From Evernia prunastri (lineage: Eukaryota > Ascomycota > Lecanoromycetes > Lecanorales > Parmeliaceae), in contig NKYR01000104.1 of assembly GCA_003184365.1 (NCBI GenBank), positions 87,355-151,354 on the forward strand: a DNA stretch of 64,000 nt. The letters run 5' to 3'. Both the position numbers and the translations under genes were made by a program. The first letter of the stretch is position 1, and each line of letters opens with the position of its first letter. Under the pieces are notes generated by a model that saw only the letters and a list, made by a program, of their open reading frames with translations, was not told the origin of the DNA and searched no databases. This document shows, piece after piece, positions 43,646-53,622 of the stretch.

Positions 43646-44983
43646 CTAATTTGCCACTATGTTATCGCGTTTTCCAACTGGTGGGGGGTCCAACTTGACA
43701 AAGCCTTCATTTGGAATACCAAGACTCTCTGGCATTCCATCGTCTCTGGAAGGCTTCCCATCTTGGCCTTTGCAGTCTTCGCCTTTGTTCTTCCCCTTCA
43801 GCTCATACATCCACCAGCCGGATTCTGGCTGGAGGGAGTCTAGTCCAGTTCTTCCACTGGGCGTCGCGGGTTGATGCACGTCAGGCTCAGGCTCTCCTCT
43901 CTCAGCCAACGGCCCACCACTGCTCGTGACACGGATGCCTACCGATCCGGCTACCATGCGGGTCTCATACCGGGTGCCGTTGTCATCAACCTTCACGGGA
44001 ACCGATGTGCATCCGGAGGGCATGTCCTTGATCTTGAGTCTATGATAGAGCGTATCCCCAAGCTGACATCCGGGGTTCCGGGACGAATCAAATCCTTGAA
44101 GCCGAATCGGTCCGGATGGGCCTTCGCCGTTCGGGGCATACATGGATTTACCATCTTGATCCCAGAAACAAAAGGCCGTGATCCAACCGGATAGGAAGGG
44201 CGGCCCGCTGCCTCCAGATTCGTGGGCAATCCACTGCCAAAAGTCCTTCGTCTCCTGCGATTCGGGGGCGTCGAAGGACGCCACGAAGTGAGTCAAGACA
44301 GGCTTCAGGAGGCGGTAGAATTGAGTCGGCTCTGTTCCAAGCTGGGGTAGCTTCTCCAACCGTTGCTGCATTTCCACCCAGTCTTCGCGAGTACCGAGCA
44401 AAGTCACAGATGGGAGCCCGCACGATAGCTCAAAGCCGTAGTCGAAGTACTTCTGAAGCGCACCCATCATGATGATCGATGCAACCACTCGGTCATTTTC
44501 CGTCGTGGTGGAGAAAGCAGGCATGATCCACGGATGCAATTCGGGATCATTGACGTTCTCCGAAAGCAGATTGCTCATTTGCCGCGCCAATGCGCCCATG
44601 TCAACCGTGCGAAGCGTTCCGCCCGCGCTCACCCACAGCTCCTTCTTACCCTCGTGCGCGACGAAGAACGGGCGCATCGCTTCGGCATTGGCATTCACAA
44701 ACAGACTCAGCTGCGTCAGGATGGCGAACCAAACATCTTCAGGCCGTATCGTCAGGTGGTGGTGTCGGCAGTAAGCGGCGATGGCGGCTCGGACGAAGCC
44801 ATTGTTCGACGGGTGCAGTGGCTCGGACCCGATCTTCTGAAAGGAGCTTTGGATGATGGATTCGCTCTCGGCGTGTTCGCTCGGGCAGGATTCTTTGAGG
44901 AGGGCGTCGGCGGACGAGGCTACGTCCGTCCGAGTCCATTGTTGGGCCGCCAGGTGGGGAGCTGGGCGGACGGTCACTGGCAT
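43646..44983 (-). CDS. DUF4419 protein
   Basis: Single exon, 445 residues from the ATG giving MPVTVRPAPHLAAQQW. Characteristic segments: GFVRAAIAAYCRHHHLTIRP, EDVWFAILTQLSLFVNANAE, FSTTTENDRVVASIIMMGAL, YFDYGFELSCGLPSVTLLG and SGWITAFCFWD. These match DUF4419, a soluble domain found in fungi and some bacteria with no established activity. The upstream Leu-rich extension in the same frame has no ATG and is excluded. No signal peptide or membrane segment. The C-terminal 60 residues are polar and variable. Confidence 0.9.
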   Translation of the reverse strand: MPVTVRPAPHLAAQQWTRTDVASSADALLKESCPSEHAESESIIQSSFQKIGSEPLHPSNNGFVRAAIAAYCRHHHLTIRPEDVWFAILTQLSLFVNANAEAMRPFFVAHEGKKELWVSAGGTLRTVDMGALARQMSNLLSENVNDPELHPWIMPAFSTTTENDRVVASIIMMGALQKYFDYGFELSCGLPSVTLLGTREDWVEMQQRLEKLPQLGTEPTQFYRLLKPVLTHFVASFDAPESQETKDFWQWIAHESGGSGPPFLSGWITAFCFWDQDGKSMYAPNGEGPSGPIRLQGFDSSRNPGCQLGDTLYHRLKIKDMPSGCTSVPVKVDDNGTRYETRMVAGSVGIRVTSSGGPLAERGEPEPDVHQPATPSGRTGLDSLQPESGWWMYELKGKNKGEDCKGQDGKPSRDDGMPESLGIPNEGFVKLDPPPVGKRDNIVAN

Positions 44984-45667
44984 TTTGGAGGCACGACTCG
45001 TCAGGAACAGAAGAAACAACAACAACAGCAACAGGTTTTTGTCAAAATTTCAGGTGTGTTGTGAGAGTGGTGTGTAGGTTGCTTGAATTATTCTCTTCTG
45101 GAGCATGTCCTTGACCCTAGAGAAACTTGGTAATATAGCCGACATGCGCTCGAGTCATAGGTAGCTGAACAGGAACCCGAATTCTAACCGTCTTCGTGTG
45201 AGGCTTGGAAGTTTGGCGTAGTAAGTATGGACAAGGGAAGAGGTGACAGGTCGATGTAGGATCTCAAGCCTGGAGGCTAGTGTTGTTGCCTGATGCAATA
45301 TGATGTCAAATTGAGAGATCAATGTCGACAAAGATGAAAGGCTGCGAATGCGTACTCGTAGCTGAGACAGTCTGCTTTTTGTGGCAGTGTCAGTCTGGAT
45401 TGTAAGCTCACTTGTGTGATGAGCTTGATTAATTGATACTCTATCTTTCAGCATCACTTTACCACTAGTATTTGATTACCAGATGTGTGCCCGCAATAGT
45501 GCTAGTACGACTGCCAGGCCAGCAACGCTATCATTTAGCGCCTCGGTCACATATGCGTGTGGTAAGGTAGGGCTGAAAGCGACATCGGAAGGAATTTTCC
45601 AACCCAAGTACTTCTATACTTTACCTTTTCTGGTAGTACTGTACTGCTTGCGCGGTAAATCGAAACC
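44984..45667. promoter_or_regulatory. divergent promoter region
   Basis: Separates the start codons of the DUF4419 gene and the homoserine dehydrogenase gene, so it carries both promoters. A CAACAA tract lies just upstream of the DUF4419 ATG. No element named. Confidence 0.5.
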
Positions 45668-47265
45668 ATGTCGCCCGTAAATCAGGTCTATATAGCTGTT
45701 GTAGGTGAGTTCTTCAGCTGGTCGATGGTGTTGTTTGATGTGTTTTTTGATGTGGTTGGTTTGGCTGTCTAGTCTGTGTCTGGGTTTGTTGAGAACGAAT
45801 GAAGAGAAGAAGTGAAAGAGCAAAAGATTTTCCTTCATTTGTCTACTATGGAAAACTTCATCGCATCAAATCGACGGTTAATCTATTCTCGAATCTTTTG
45901 CCTATCGTGCCATGTTGTTCTTTACAAATTCGTACATCCATCTTTGCTTGTCTCTCTCAAGTATCAGCCGAGCCACTCGCTTCGACAGCCTGACAAGTTC
46001 CCAGGAGCCGGCGGTGTAGGCCGCCACTTCCTCTCCCAACTCGCGGTCCTCGGTCAGAAACTCCCAAACATCTCCCTCGTCCTCATCTCCCGGTCCAGCA
46101 AAAGCCTCCGCGCCTCCCACCGCACCACCCCGCTCTCCCTCCAGACATGGGAAACCGACCTCGAAAAATCCACCTCCCCGCCTCTGACCGTCGACCAGAC
46201 CCTCAAATTCCTCGCCGAACTCCCCGACAAACGCGTCCTCGTCGACAACACCAGCAGCCAAGATGTTGCCGACGCGTACCCTTCGTTCCTGAACCAGGGC
46301 ATCAGCGTCGTGACGCCGAATAAGAAAGCTTTCTCCGGCAGCATGGACCTCTGGACCTCCATCCACGACGCAACATACCGCCCCTACGACCCCTACCGTG
46401 CCCGCGGCCTCCTCTACCACGAGTCCTCCGTCGGCGCCGGCCTCCCCATCATCTCCACGCTCAAAGACCTCATCAACACCGGCGACTCCGTCCGCCGCAT
46501 CGAGGGCGTCTTCTCCGGCACCATGAGCTTCCTCTTCAACAGCTTCGCCCCGACGCAGGGCGGCACCGGCGGCGGCGGCGGCGGCGGCGGCGGCAAGTGG
46601 AGCGCCGAGGTCCGCAAAGCCAAGGACAACGGCTTCACCGAACCGGACCCCCGCGACGACCTCAACGGCCTCGACGTCGCGCGGAAACTCGTCATCCTCG
46701 CGCGCCTCGTGGGGCTGCAGGTGGCCGGCCCGGACGCCTTCCCCGTGCAGTCGCTCGTCCCGCCCGAGCTGGAGGGCGTGAGGGGCGCCCAGGCGTTCCT
46801 GGACCGCTTGCCCGAGTTCGACGCAAGGATGGACGAGGTGCGGGACGAGGCGGCGCGGGAGGGGAAGGTGGTCCGGTTCGTGGGCAGTGTGGATGTGCGG
46901 GCGGGGGCGTTGAAGTTGGGGCTGGAGAAGTTCGACCGGGGGAGTCCGATTGCGGGGTTGGAGGGGAGCGATAATCTGGTTAGCTTTTATACCGAGAGGT
47001 ATGGGGAGAATCCGTTGGTCGTAAGGGGGGCGGGGTGAGTTTTATTCTTTCTTTCTTCCTTCCTTCCCTCCTTCCATCCTTCTCCTCACTTTTTTGAATT
47101 CCTCTTCCTCTTCCCTTTCCCTCTTGGTCCTCTTCCCCCTTTCCATCAGACAGTTTCGTGGAAACCACACTAACGCCAACCCCTCACACCCACAGAGCGG
47201 GCGGCGCCGTCACAGCCATGGGCGTCACGGCCGATCTCATCAAAGTCATCCAGCGCGTCTCCTAG
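45668..47265 (+). CDS. HOM6: Homoserine dehydrogenase
   Basis: Exons 45668-45704, 46005-47034 and 47196-47265; introns 300 and 161 bp; 378 residues. The short first exon supplies MSPVNQVYIAVVG; joined, the Rossmann loop GAGGVG lies at residues 13-18. Further hallmarks are VDNTSSQDVADAYP, VVTPNKKAFSG, SSVGAGLPIISTL and the family signature AKDNGFTEPDPRDDLNGLDV followed by ARK. The end GAGGAVTAMGVTADL needs the last splice. The enzyme reduces aspartate semialdehyde to homoserine with NAD(P)H in the threonine/methionine pathway, in the cytosol. An unusual run of nine glycines, encoded by GGC repeats, sits in a surface loop before the signature. Third-position GC is very high. Confidence 0.95.

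Positions 47266-47270
<5 letters not shown>

Positions 47271-47304
<34 letters not shown>
47271..47304. repeat. (TG)17 microsatellite
   Basis: Seventeen TG units starting 5 bp after the homoserine dehydrogenase stop codon, hence in its 3' UTR. Confidence 0.95.
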
Positions 47305-47307
<3 letters not shown>

Positions 47308-48814
47308 ACGCGAAGTTGGTAACTAGCTCAGTACCCACTACGCCTGTACGCGCAGTAGGATTCTGAGACACATCGTTTCACAATAATCTCACGAAGAGTC
47401 TGAGGTAGATATGGATCCTCGAAGTAAGCGGTCAAACGTTCTATATACGAGTAAAGTTTATTACGTTCCGGTACACATAAAACGTGAATAGGCAAGCGTG
47501 GGTCGTCGAGTAGAGTAGGATAGAGTAAGTACTTAAGTACTAATACGTATTTCCACGCAGGGCGAGTCATTCGAGTTGGATATGTTGTATTCGCGATTTT
47601 ATATTTCTTATTTTAGACGTACGAACTCCTCACTCATCTCATTTGTTTTGCTTGTCTATTTATTCTTCGTCTCAACGCTTTAACAATCAACATTAAATAC
47701 AGACTATCGAATAAACATACAACCTCAAATGACATCAAACGCCAAAATCAAGACCACCAACAACAACAAAAACAACTACTTCACCATTCAGCACCATTCA
47801 CTCTAAACCCAAGCACGCATCAAACCCCACATCCAAACCCAAACCCAAATCCATCTCCAAATCCAAGTCCAAATCCATTCCCTCACTTCCTCATCCCTCA
47901 ATCCCAGCCGCCACCAAACCCATCTCCTCGTCTCAACCCACCAGCCATCAGCCCATCTCGCAGAAATGGAAAAGCAGTCAGAGCAGAAAAGGAGAGAAGC
48001 AGGGGAGGAAAGGGTTCGAATGCCAACCCATCTACCGCCAAAAGCGAAAAAAAAAAGAGAAAAAAAAGCCAAAAACAAAAACGCAACAAAAAAACAAAAA
48101 ACAAAAAAACCAATGAAACGAAAAACGGAATGCCGGAGCTGAGCTGCATTCTAATTCAGGCGAAACAGAAAAGAGAGACTGACACCCTATCCCGTCAAGC
48201 CGCCTTTCGCGCATAGAGGTCGGCGTGTGGTTGTTCGCTTGCTTGGGGCTGGGATTGAGTATGTTGAGGGGTTGGTATTTAGCGTCGGCTATGGAGACGA
48301 CGAGGATGATGACGGCGATGACGTGGATTGATGTCTTGATGTCTTAGTATCTTGTTATCTTGTGGCTGATTGATCTGAAGTGAGCGGGAAAAAGAGGTGG
48401 ATTGAGCGGTTCGAGTCGAGATCAGAAGCTTAAGTTTAGGGGTTCGAACTGGATGACGGGATGAGGGTTTAGAATGGATGAGGGGCTGAGGTGGGATAGG
48501 GGCTTGGGTTGTGGGGAGGAGAGATGCTACGGATTTGGGCTGCATTTGAGTGGTTCCGCTGTCTTGGCGGGATCACACGCTCTTTTGGCCTAGTGGTAAG
48601 GGTAGTGCACCCTATTCCATGACAAGGGAGGATGGAAGTTGAGGGCGGGGATGCACGGGTGGGTTGAGCTGGGGGTGATTTTTGGGGTGGGTTTGTGAGA
48701 AGGGTGGGAAGCGGGGGGTTGGTGTTTGGTGTGGGTTTGTGAGAAGGGGGGAGAGGGTGGAGGGGGCTGGAGAGGAGAGAAGAGGAGAGAAGAGGAGCGA
48801 AGATGAAGAAAGAA

Positions 48815-49122
48815 ATAAAGAGAGATAGAGAGAGATGAAGAGAAGAGAAGAAGAGAGGAGAGAAGAGAGAAGAGAGAAGAGAGAAGAGAGAAGAGAGAAG
48901 AGAGAAGAGATATAACTTGAAGAGAAAAAAAAGGAGAAGGGAAGAAGNNNNNNNATAAAGAGAGATAGAGAGAGATGAAGAGAAGAGAAGAAGAGAGGAG
49001 AGAAGAGAGAAGAGAGAAGAGAGAAGAGAGAAGAGAGAAGAGAGAAGAGAGAAGAGAGAAGAGAGAAGAGAGAAGAGAGAAGAGATATAACTTGAAGAGA
49101 AAAAAAAGGAGAAGGGAAGAAG
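48815..49122. repeat. GA-rich minisatellite flanking a gap, duplicated
   Basis: 48815-48947 and 48955-49122 both start ATAAAGAGAGATAGAGAG and end ATATAACTTGAAGAG plus an A run and GGAGAAGGGAAGAAG, differing mainly in the number of AGAGAAG units. The copies abut the N run, so they are probably alternative versions of one locus. Confidence 0.85.
48948..48954. other. Assembly gap (7 N)
   Basis: Seven unknown bases inside GA-rich sequence. Confidence 1.
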
Positions 49123-49414
49123 TGAGAAGGGGAGAGGATAGAGGATATGATATGACATGATGAAGTAAATCTGTGCGATCGGGACAACCAATACAGATAG
49201 ATAGATAGAAAAAGAAGACGAGAGACACAGTGGAATCGGGAGCGTATGGGTCCACACATGTTAGCGGCAGACGCGGAACCCTGAGAGATGCGTGTATCTC
49301 ACGCTCAGCATATCGCGATGAATGGAGAGACGGAAAAGCAAGGAAGAAGAAACCAATCACGGCGCGTACTCGATTCTCTATGTTGAACTTGTCGAATAAA
49401 TCTGCCCTGAAAAC

Positions 49415-51505
49415 TCAAGCGGGCGTTTCCTCTGCACCCGTTAAAGATGATGTCGCGGTGCGAGACACATCCTCACGGAACGATTCGCTACCTGCGTTAT
49501 TACCCGGCTGGTGTCCTTTCGCCGACTGGTTCTGATGCGACGCTACGAATTCCTCTAAGCCTTCGGGACCTTTGGAGCCTGTGGTACGAGTCATTAGCTA
49601 GTATGGCCTTTTGGAATAGAGATACGGAAGCCGGAGTGGCTGGGCTAGCTTCGCAATTTGATTTTCGGTTGGACTTGTGTGTGGGGGAAAAATCACTTAC
49701 CGTAAGCGTACTCCCTCGGGTTCGTATCCGTACTTTCATCAAGGAAATGCAGCAATGGCGTCCATATCTTCCAACTCGCGTCCAGTTCGTCTCCCCTGAC
49801 GCTCCGCGCCTCATCTCCCTTCAGCGCGTCCAGCAGTAGCACTTCGTACGCTTCCGGTATCTCGCGGCCGTGGTAGGTGAGATCGAGGTCCATGGCAGAG
49901 GTTTGTTGGGTGTCCAGGGATGGAACGAATGTGTTTATGCGAAGGAAGACGCCTTCGGAGGGTTGGACGCGGATGGTCATTATGTTACTGGGAAGGGGTT
50001 CGCCGGGAGTGGCGAAGATTGTAGCGTTGGTGGAGGTCTTGAAGTGGATTTTGATTTCCGTTAAGGATTCGTTGAGGGCTGTAAGTGATTATGATTAACT
50101 GTGTAAGGACACGAAAGTTTCACAATTGCCAAAGATCTGTCTATCTACCTTTGCCAGCTTTGAGCAGAAATGGTACGCCGGCCCACCGCTCATTTTCAAT
50201 GTGCCCTACTGCTGCACAGAAGGTGACGCATCTGGAGTCATTGGGGACGTCATCCTCGTCCTTGAAAGCGGGCTTCTCGCCATTTTCGGATTTGCCGTAC
50301 TGGCCAATGATGGTATTGACATACTCGATTGGTAACATCCAATCCAAGACTCGGGCCTAGAAATGAATTGAGCAAAGATGATTAGATATTGCACGGAAGG
50401 GCAGTGACAAGAACCTTTTCGGCGCACAAGTCGTCCGCTGAGAAAGATTTCGGTCTTTCCATAGTGAGTAATGCGAGTATCTGCGTTAGATCTGCAGTGA
50501 CCGTGAGACATGCAAACCTTGAACGAAGCAAAGAGATTTACGATTCTGCATCACGTCTCGAATAGCTCCTACACCATTAAAGTAGCTTCCGCGACCTTCT
50601 GCTCCTCCACCCTCCGTTATCGAGATCTGCAATCTTGTCAGAGGCCGGAATCCGAATCCACTAGAGACAGAGCCTACCTCGATATTGTCAATGTGCTTAG
50701 CATTCCAAATGGCGCCAAAAATCTCGTTGCCGAATCTTAGTACGAGAAGGTTGTTCACGACTTCTTTCCCAAGGTAGTGATCCACGCGGAAGATTTCATC
50801 TTCCCTCCAATTGGGATCCAGGGCTCGCTGTAACTCTCTCGAACTCTCGAGGTCGTGGCCAAAAGGTTTCTCGATCTGGAACACAGCGTTAACGGCTCTT
50901 TAGCTAACGCCGGACAGCATGATTAGTCCCAAGGCTGAAAGCCGTACTCACAATGATCCTGCTCACCCCTCTCTCAGAGTAACAATGCTTCCTCAGACCT
51001 GCTTGCATGCTTGGGAAAATACTGGGGGGCAACGCCATATAGAACAGGCGATTTTGCTCCTTCTTTCCAGTTCCAATCTCCTCAAATCTCTTCCGGAGAG
51101 CTTGGAAAGACTTTTCACCTCCCTCATGGCCGGATACGTAGGAACATCTTTGGCAGAATTGCTCCAATTGCTCGGAAAAGCGTGGACTCTCGAGCTTGAT
51201 GGGGGATCTGATAATGGAAAGGAAGTCGTCATGTGTCATCTCGTCCGGGGCAAAACCTACGACGCTGAAGTCGGTGGGGAGGAGACATCTTCGTTCCTAT
51301 AGGCTTGTAAGGCGTGCTAGCCATATTTAGTTTGTGGGTAGGTAGGCTTACGAGGCCAAAGAGTGCTGGAAACTACGCAAAGATGTTAGCACTTAAGCAC
51401 CGGCATCAACGGGATTGAACCTGCCAATTTCTTCTTAGCAAGGTCACCAGAAGCACCGAGAAGTACAAGAACGGTGTTTTCTTGTATCTCCAGAGGGGCC
51501 GACAT
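49415..51505 (-). CDS. ZWF1: Glucose-6-phosphate 1-dehydrogenase
   Basis: Exons 51421-51505, 51352-51365 (14 nt), 50952-51296, 50678-50875, 50542-50626, 50415-50491, 50149-50356, 49701-50078 and 49415-49578; 517 residues, total length a multiple of three. Motifs in order: LLGASGDLAKKK (NADP loop), SVVGFAPDEMTHDDF, RIIIEKPFGHDL, RVDHYLGKE (active site), GAIRDVMQNHLTQ, TMERPKSFSADDL, DSRCVTFCAAV, NERWAGVPFLLKAGKALNE and DELDASWKIWTPLL. The enzyme makes 6-phosphogluconolactone and NADPH at the entry to the oxidative pentose-phosphate pathway. Several positions differ from the usual fungal enzyme (ISITEGGGAEGRG where ITFKEPFGTEGRG is typical), so it may be a divergent second copy. Intron-rich structure is normal for fungal G6PD genes. 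Confidence 0.93.
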
Positions 51506-52241
51506 CCTGTCCCGAGTGTGATTTGTAGATGCTCAACGCAATCTATCCTGACTACCTTTTACTAGGTATGTCAAGGACAGAGAAATAGATGGTCAAATAC
51601 CGCAACGATACGATACATGCAGAATTCTGAAGCGATTCAATCCAGTGCATTAGGTAGCGTGTCGATGGGCTTTTGGTTGAGACAAGGTCATTGCAGGGAG
51701 ATGGACACAGATGCGTTGGAGTTTAGTAGAGAAGGGTCTAGTCGTTTAAGCGGATGATGAAGTCTGCTCAGTGTGATGCCACGAGCAGAGAACAGGACAT
51801 CGACTCCAGTTTTATCAAGTTACGGGGGGAAACGGCCTACGTCATTGCAGTACCTACGAGCAAACAATATTGCCAAGGAATCTCGTCTTTTTATCAATTC
51901 AGCACGTCTATTGTAGTAGTTGTATGTGAATTTGGTTACCTGATAGCGCTTGGAGGAAGAGAGGTAGTATAAAGAAGATGAATGCCATTGCTAGTGCATC
52001 TCCCGCGTGTACGGAAAGATCCAGGCCGTCAAAGCCAAAGCCTGCTCCTATCATACAACAATAATAATATGCCTCGAATGCATATCGCACGCTTTTCCTC
52101 ACAAGTATCATAATGAATACAACACGACACCGCCCATCTCATTGCATTGCATTTCGTCCATCGGCCACCTTCGAACCCGGCACCCTCGATTGCACAATTG
52201 GAACCACGATCCACTATGTTGACGCTGGTAGGATCAACATC
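51506..52241. other. intergenic, ZWF1 promoter
   Basis: Upstream of ZWF1 and 3' of the AT-hook gene; no other gene supported. Confidence 0.5.
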
Positions 52242-53028
52242 CTACTTCGCCTGACTCCTCGTCCTCTTCCCCACCCCCACCGGCTTCGCAGCAGGCTTCA
52301 CGGGCTTCTTCTCCTTCTTCGCCTTGGGCGTTGACTTGGGCGCGCCCGGATCCTTCGCGGGTCTACCCCTCCCCTTCTTCTCTTTTTCAGCTGGAGCCGG
52401 CTTCTCCTTCTTCTTCTCCTTCTTTTCCTTGGCTTCCTTCTTCTCCTTCGGCGCAGCCGCGGCGCCCTTGGGTCTCCCACGGGACTTCTTCACCTCCTTC
52501 TCCTGCTCGGGTTCTTCCGTGGCTTTGCGCTTGTTGCCGGGGGATTTGGCGGGAGCTTTGGCTTTGGCCGGCGTGGCTTCGGGCGTTTTCTCGGCTGCTT
52601 TGTCGTCTTTCTCCTTGGTCCCGTTGGCGTCACCGCCGGAGGCCTTTTCTTCGACGTTGAGCTCGGATTGGTTCTTCACAACGTCGTTGCTAGGGCGGGC
52701 GAGGTGGATCGCGGGGTCATTGGGCTGAGCTGATTTCTTGATGGTGTTGCCGCGCTTGGATTGGACTGCGACTTCGCCCTCGGCCTTCTTCTCGGCGACT
52801 TCCCCGGCTGGGGCGGAGCCGTTCCAGTTCCAGGAAGCTGCGGATCGGGAAGGAATGTCAGTCACATTCGGTAGACGTGGGGATGACATGATTATATTTA
52901 GAGATGCAACACGCTCAAATTGATGGATAGAAGCCGCAGAAGGAGAATGGTTGCTCACGACGCGCAACGCGCTGCAAGAAGCTCCACGTACCTTTGTCAC
53001 CAACCTCGGGTGTCTTCTCGCTCGCCAT
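52242..53028 (-). CDS. AT-hook (HMG-I/Y-like) nuclear protein
   Basis: Exons 52992-53028 (37 nt) and 52242-52837; intron 154 bp (GTACGT..CCGCAG); 210 residues. The joined start reads MASEKTPEVGDKASWNWNGS. The rest is Lys/Glu/Ala/Pro-rich and disordered, with two AT-hook cores, KKSRGRPKG and KKGRGRPAK, in the C-terminal half, ending KRTRSQAK. Such proteins bind the minor groove of AT-rich DNA and act in chromatin organisation; a specific role is not known. It lies 594 bp downstream of DEF1 in the same orientation. Confidence 0.82.
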
Positions 53029-53622
53029 ATCGACTGATACGCTTTGTTGAGAAAGAGGTACGAGATACGAAAGGGTTGATAGAATCGCGAGTTTGACGCG
53101 ACCGGGAAAAGAAGAGAAAATATAATATTGATGTTGTGATAGGTGAAAAGGTGGAAGGAGAGAGATATGAGATGAAGCTGAGGTTGCGCCAGAAGGGGGA
53201 TTTGTTTGGTCTTGGCGATTCTGGCGCGGCGATCGCCGACCAGGATTATACACTAGTTGGTTTGCGCTAGCAACAAATGAACGGAGAAAAGACGGGGAAT
53301 TTTTGCCAAGCATTGTATCTCCCTTGCCTCTTACTTAGTTACGTAGAGCAGGAGCATTCCATGTGGAGCAGCCAAGGTAGACAGATAGACAGATGCCTTT
53401 GTCAGAAACCTCTTGTCATTTTCATTTCAACTATAGAATACATGGATGCTTCCATTGAGGATCAAATGTATCCCTTTAGAAGCCATCTCCTATTAACCGG
53501 ATGCCCCGTAATATGCCGACCACCAGCTTCCACACCGTTTTCGCGAGAGAAGAGGGCACGCTGGATTGAAAGAACAACATCGTGGAAAGGCAGCAGTTGT
53601 GCATATGCAAGAATTCTAGATT
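53029..53622. other. intergenic
   Basis: AT-hook gene promoter and DEF1 3' region; nothing else seen. Confidence 0.5.

Larger units (their letters stand above)
47266..49414. other. 2.1-kb repeat-rich region between convergent genes
   Basis: Contains the TG microsatellite, A-rich and CCAAAT/CCAAAC tracts (47.8-48.1 kb), a GA-rich region with the second gap, and no credible gene. Long open frames on the minus strand are translations of CT-rich repeats. Confidence 0.7.

Noticed and set aside
48585..48660. tRNA-like A-box (TGGCCTAGTGG)
   Set aside because: No B-box or T-arm, no matching acceptor stem and no anticodon stem can be drawn within the proper distance.
48469..49360. Long Leu/Ser-rich open frames on the minus strand
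   Set aside because: They are translations of GA/CT repeats and cross the N gap.
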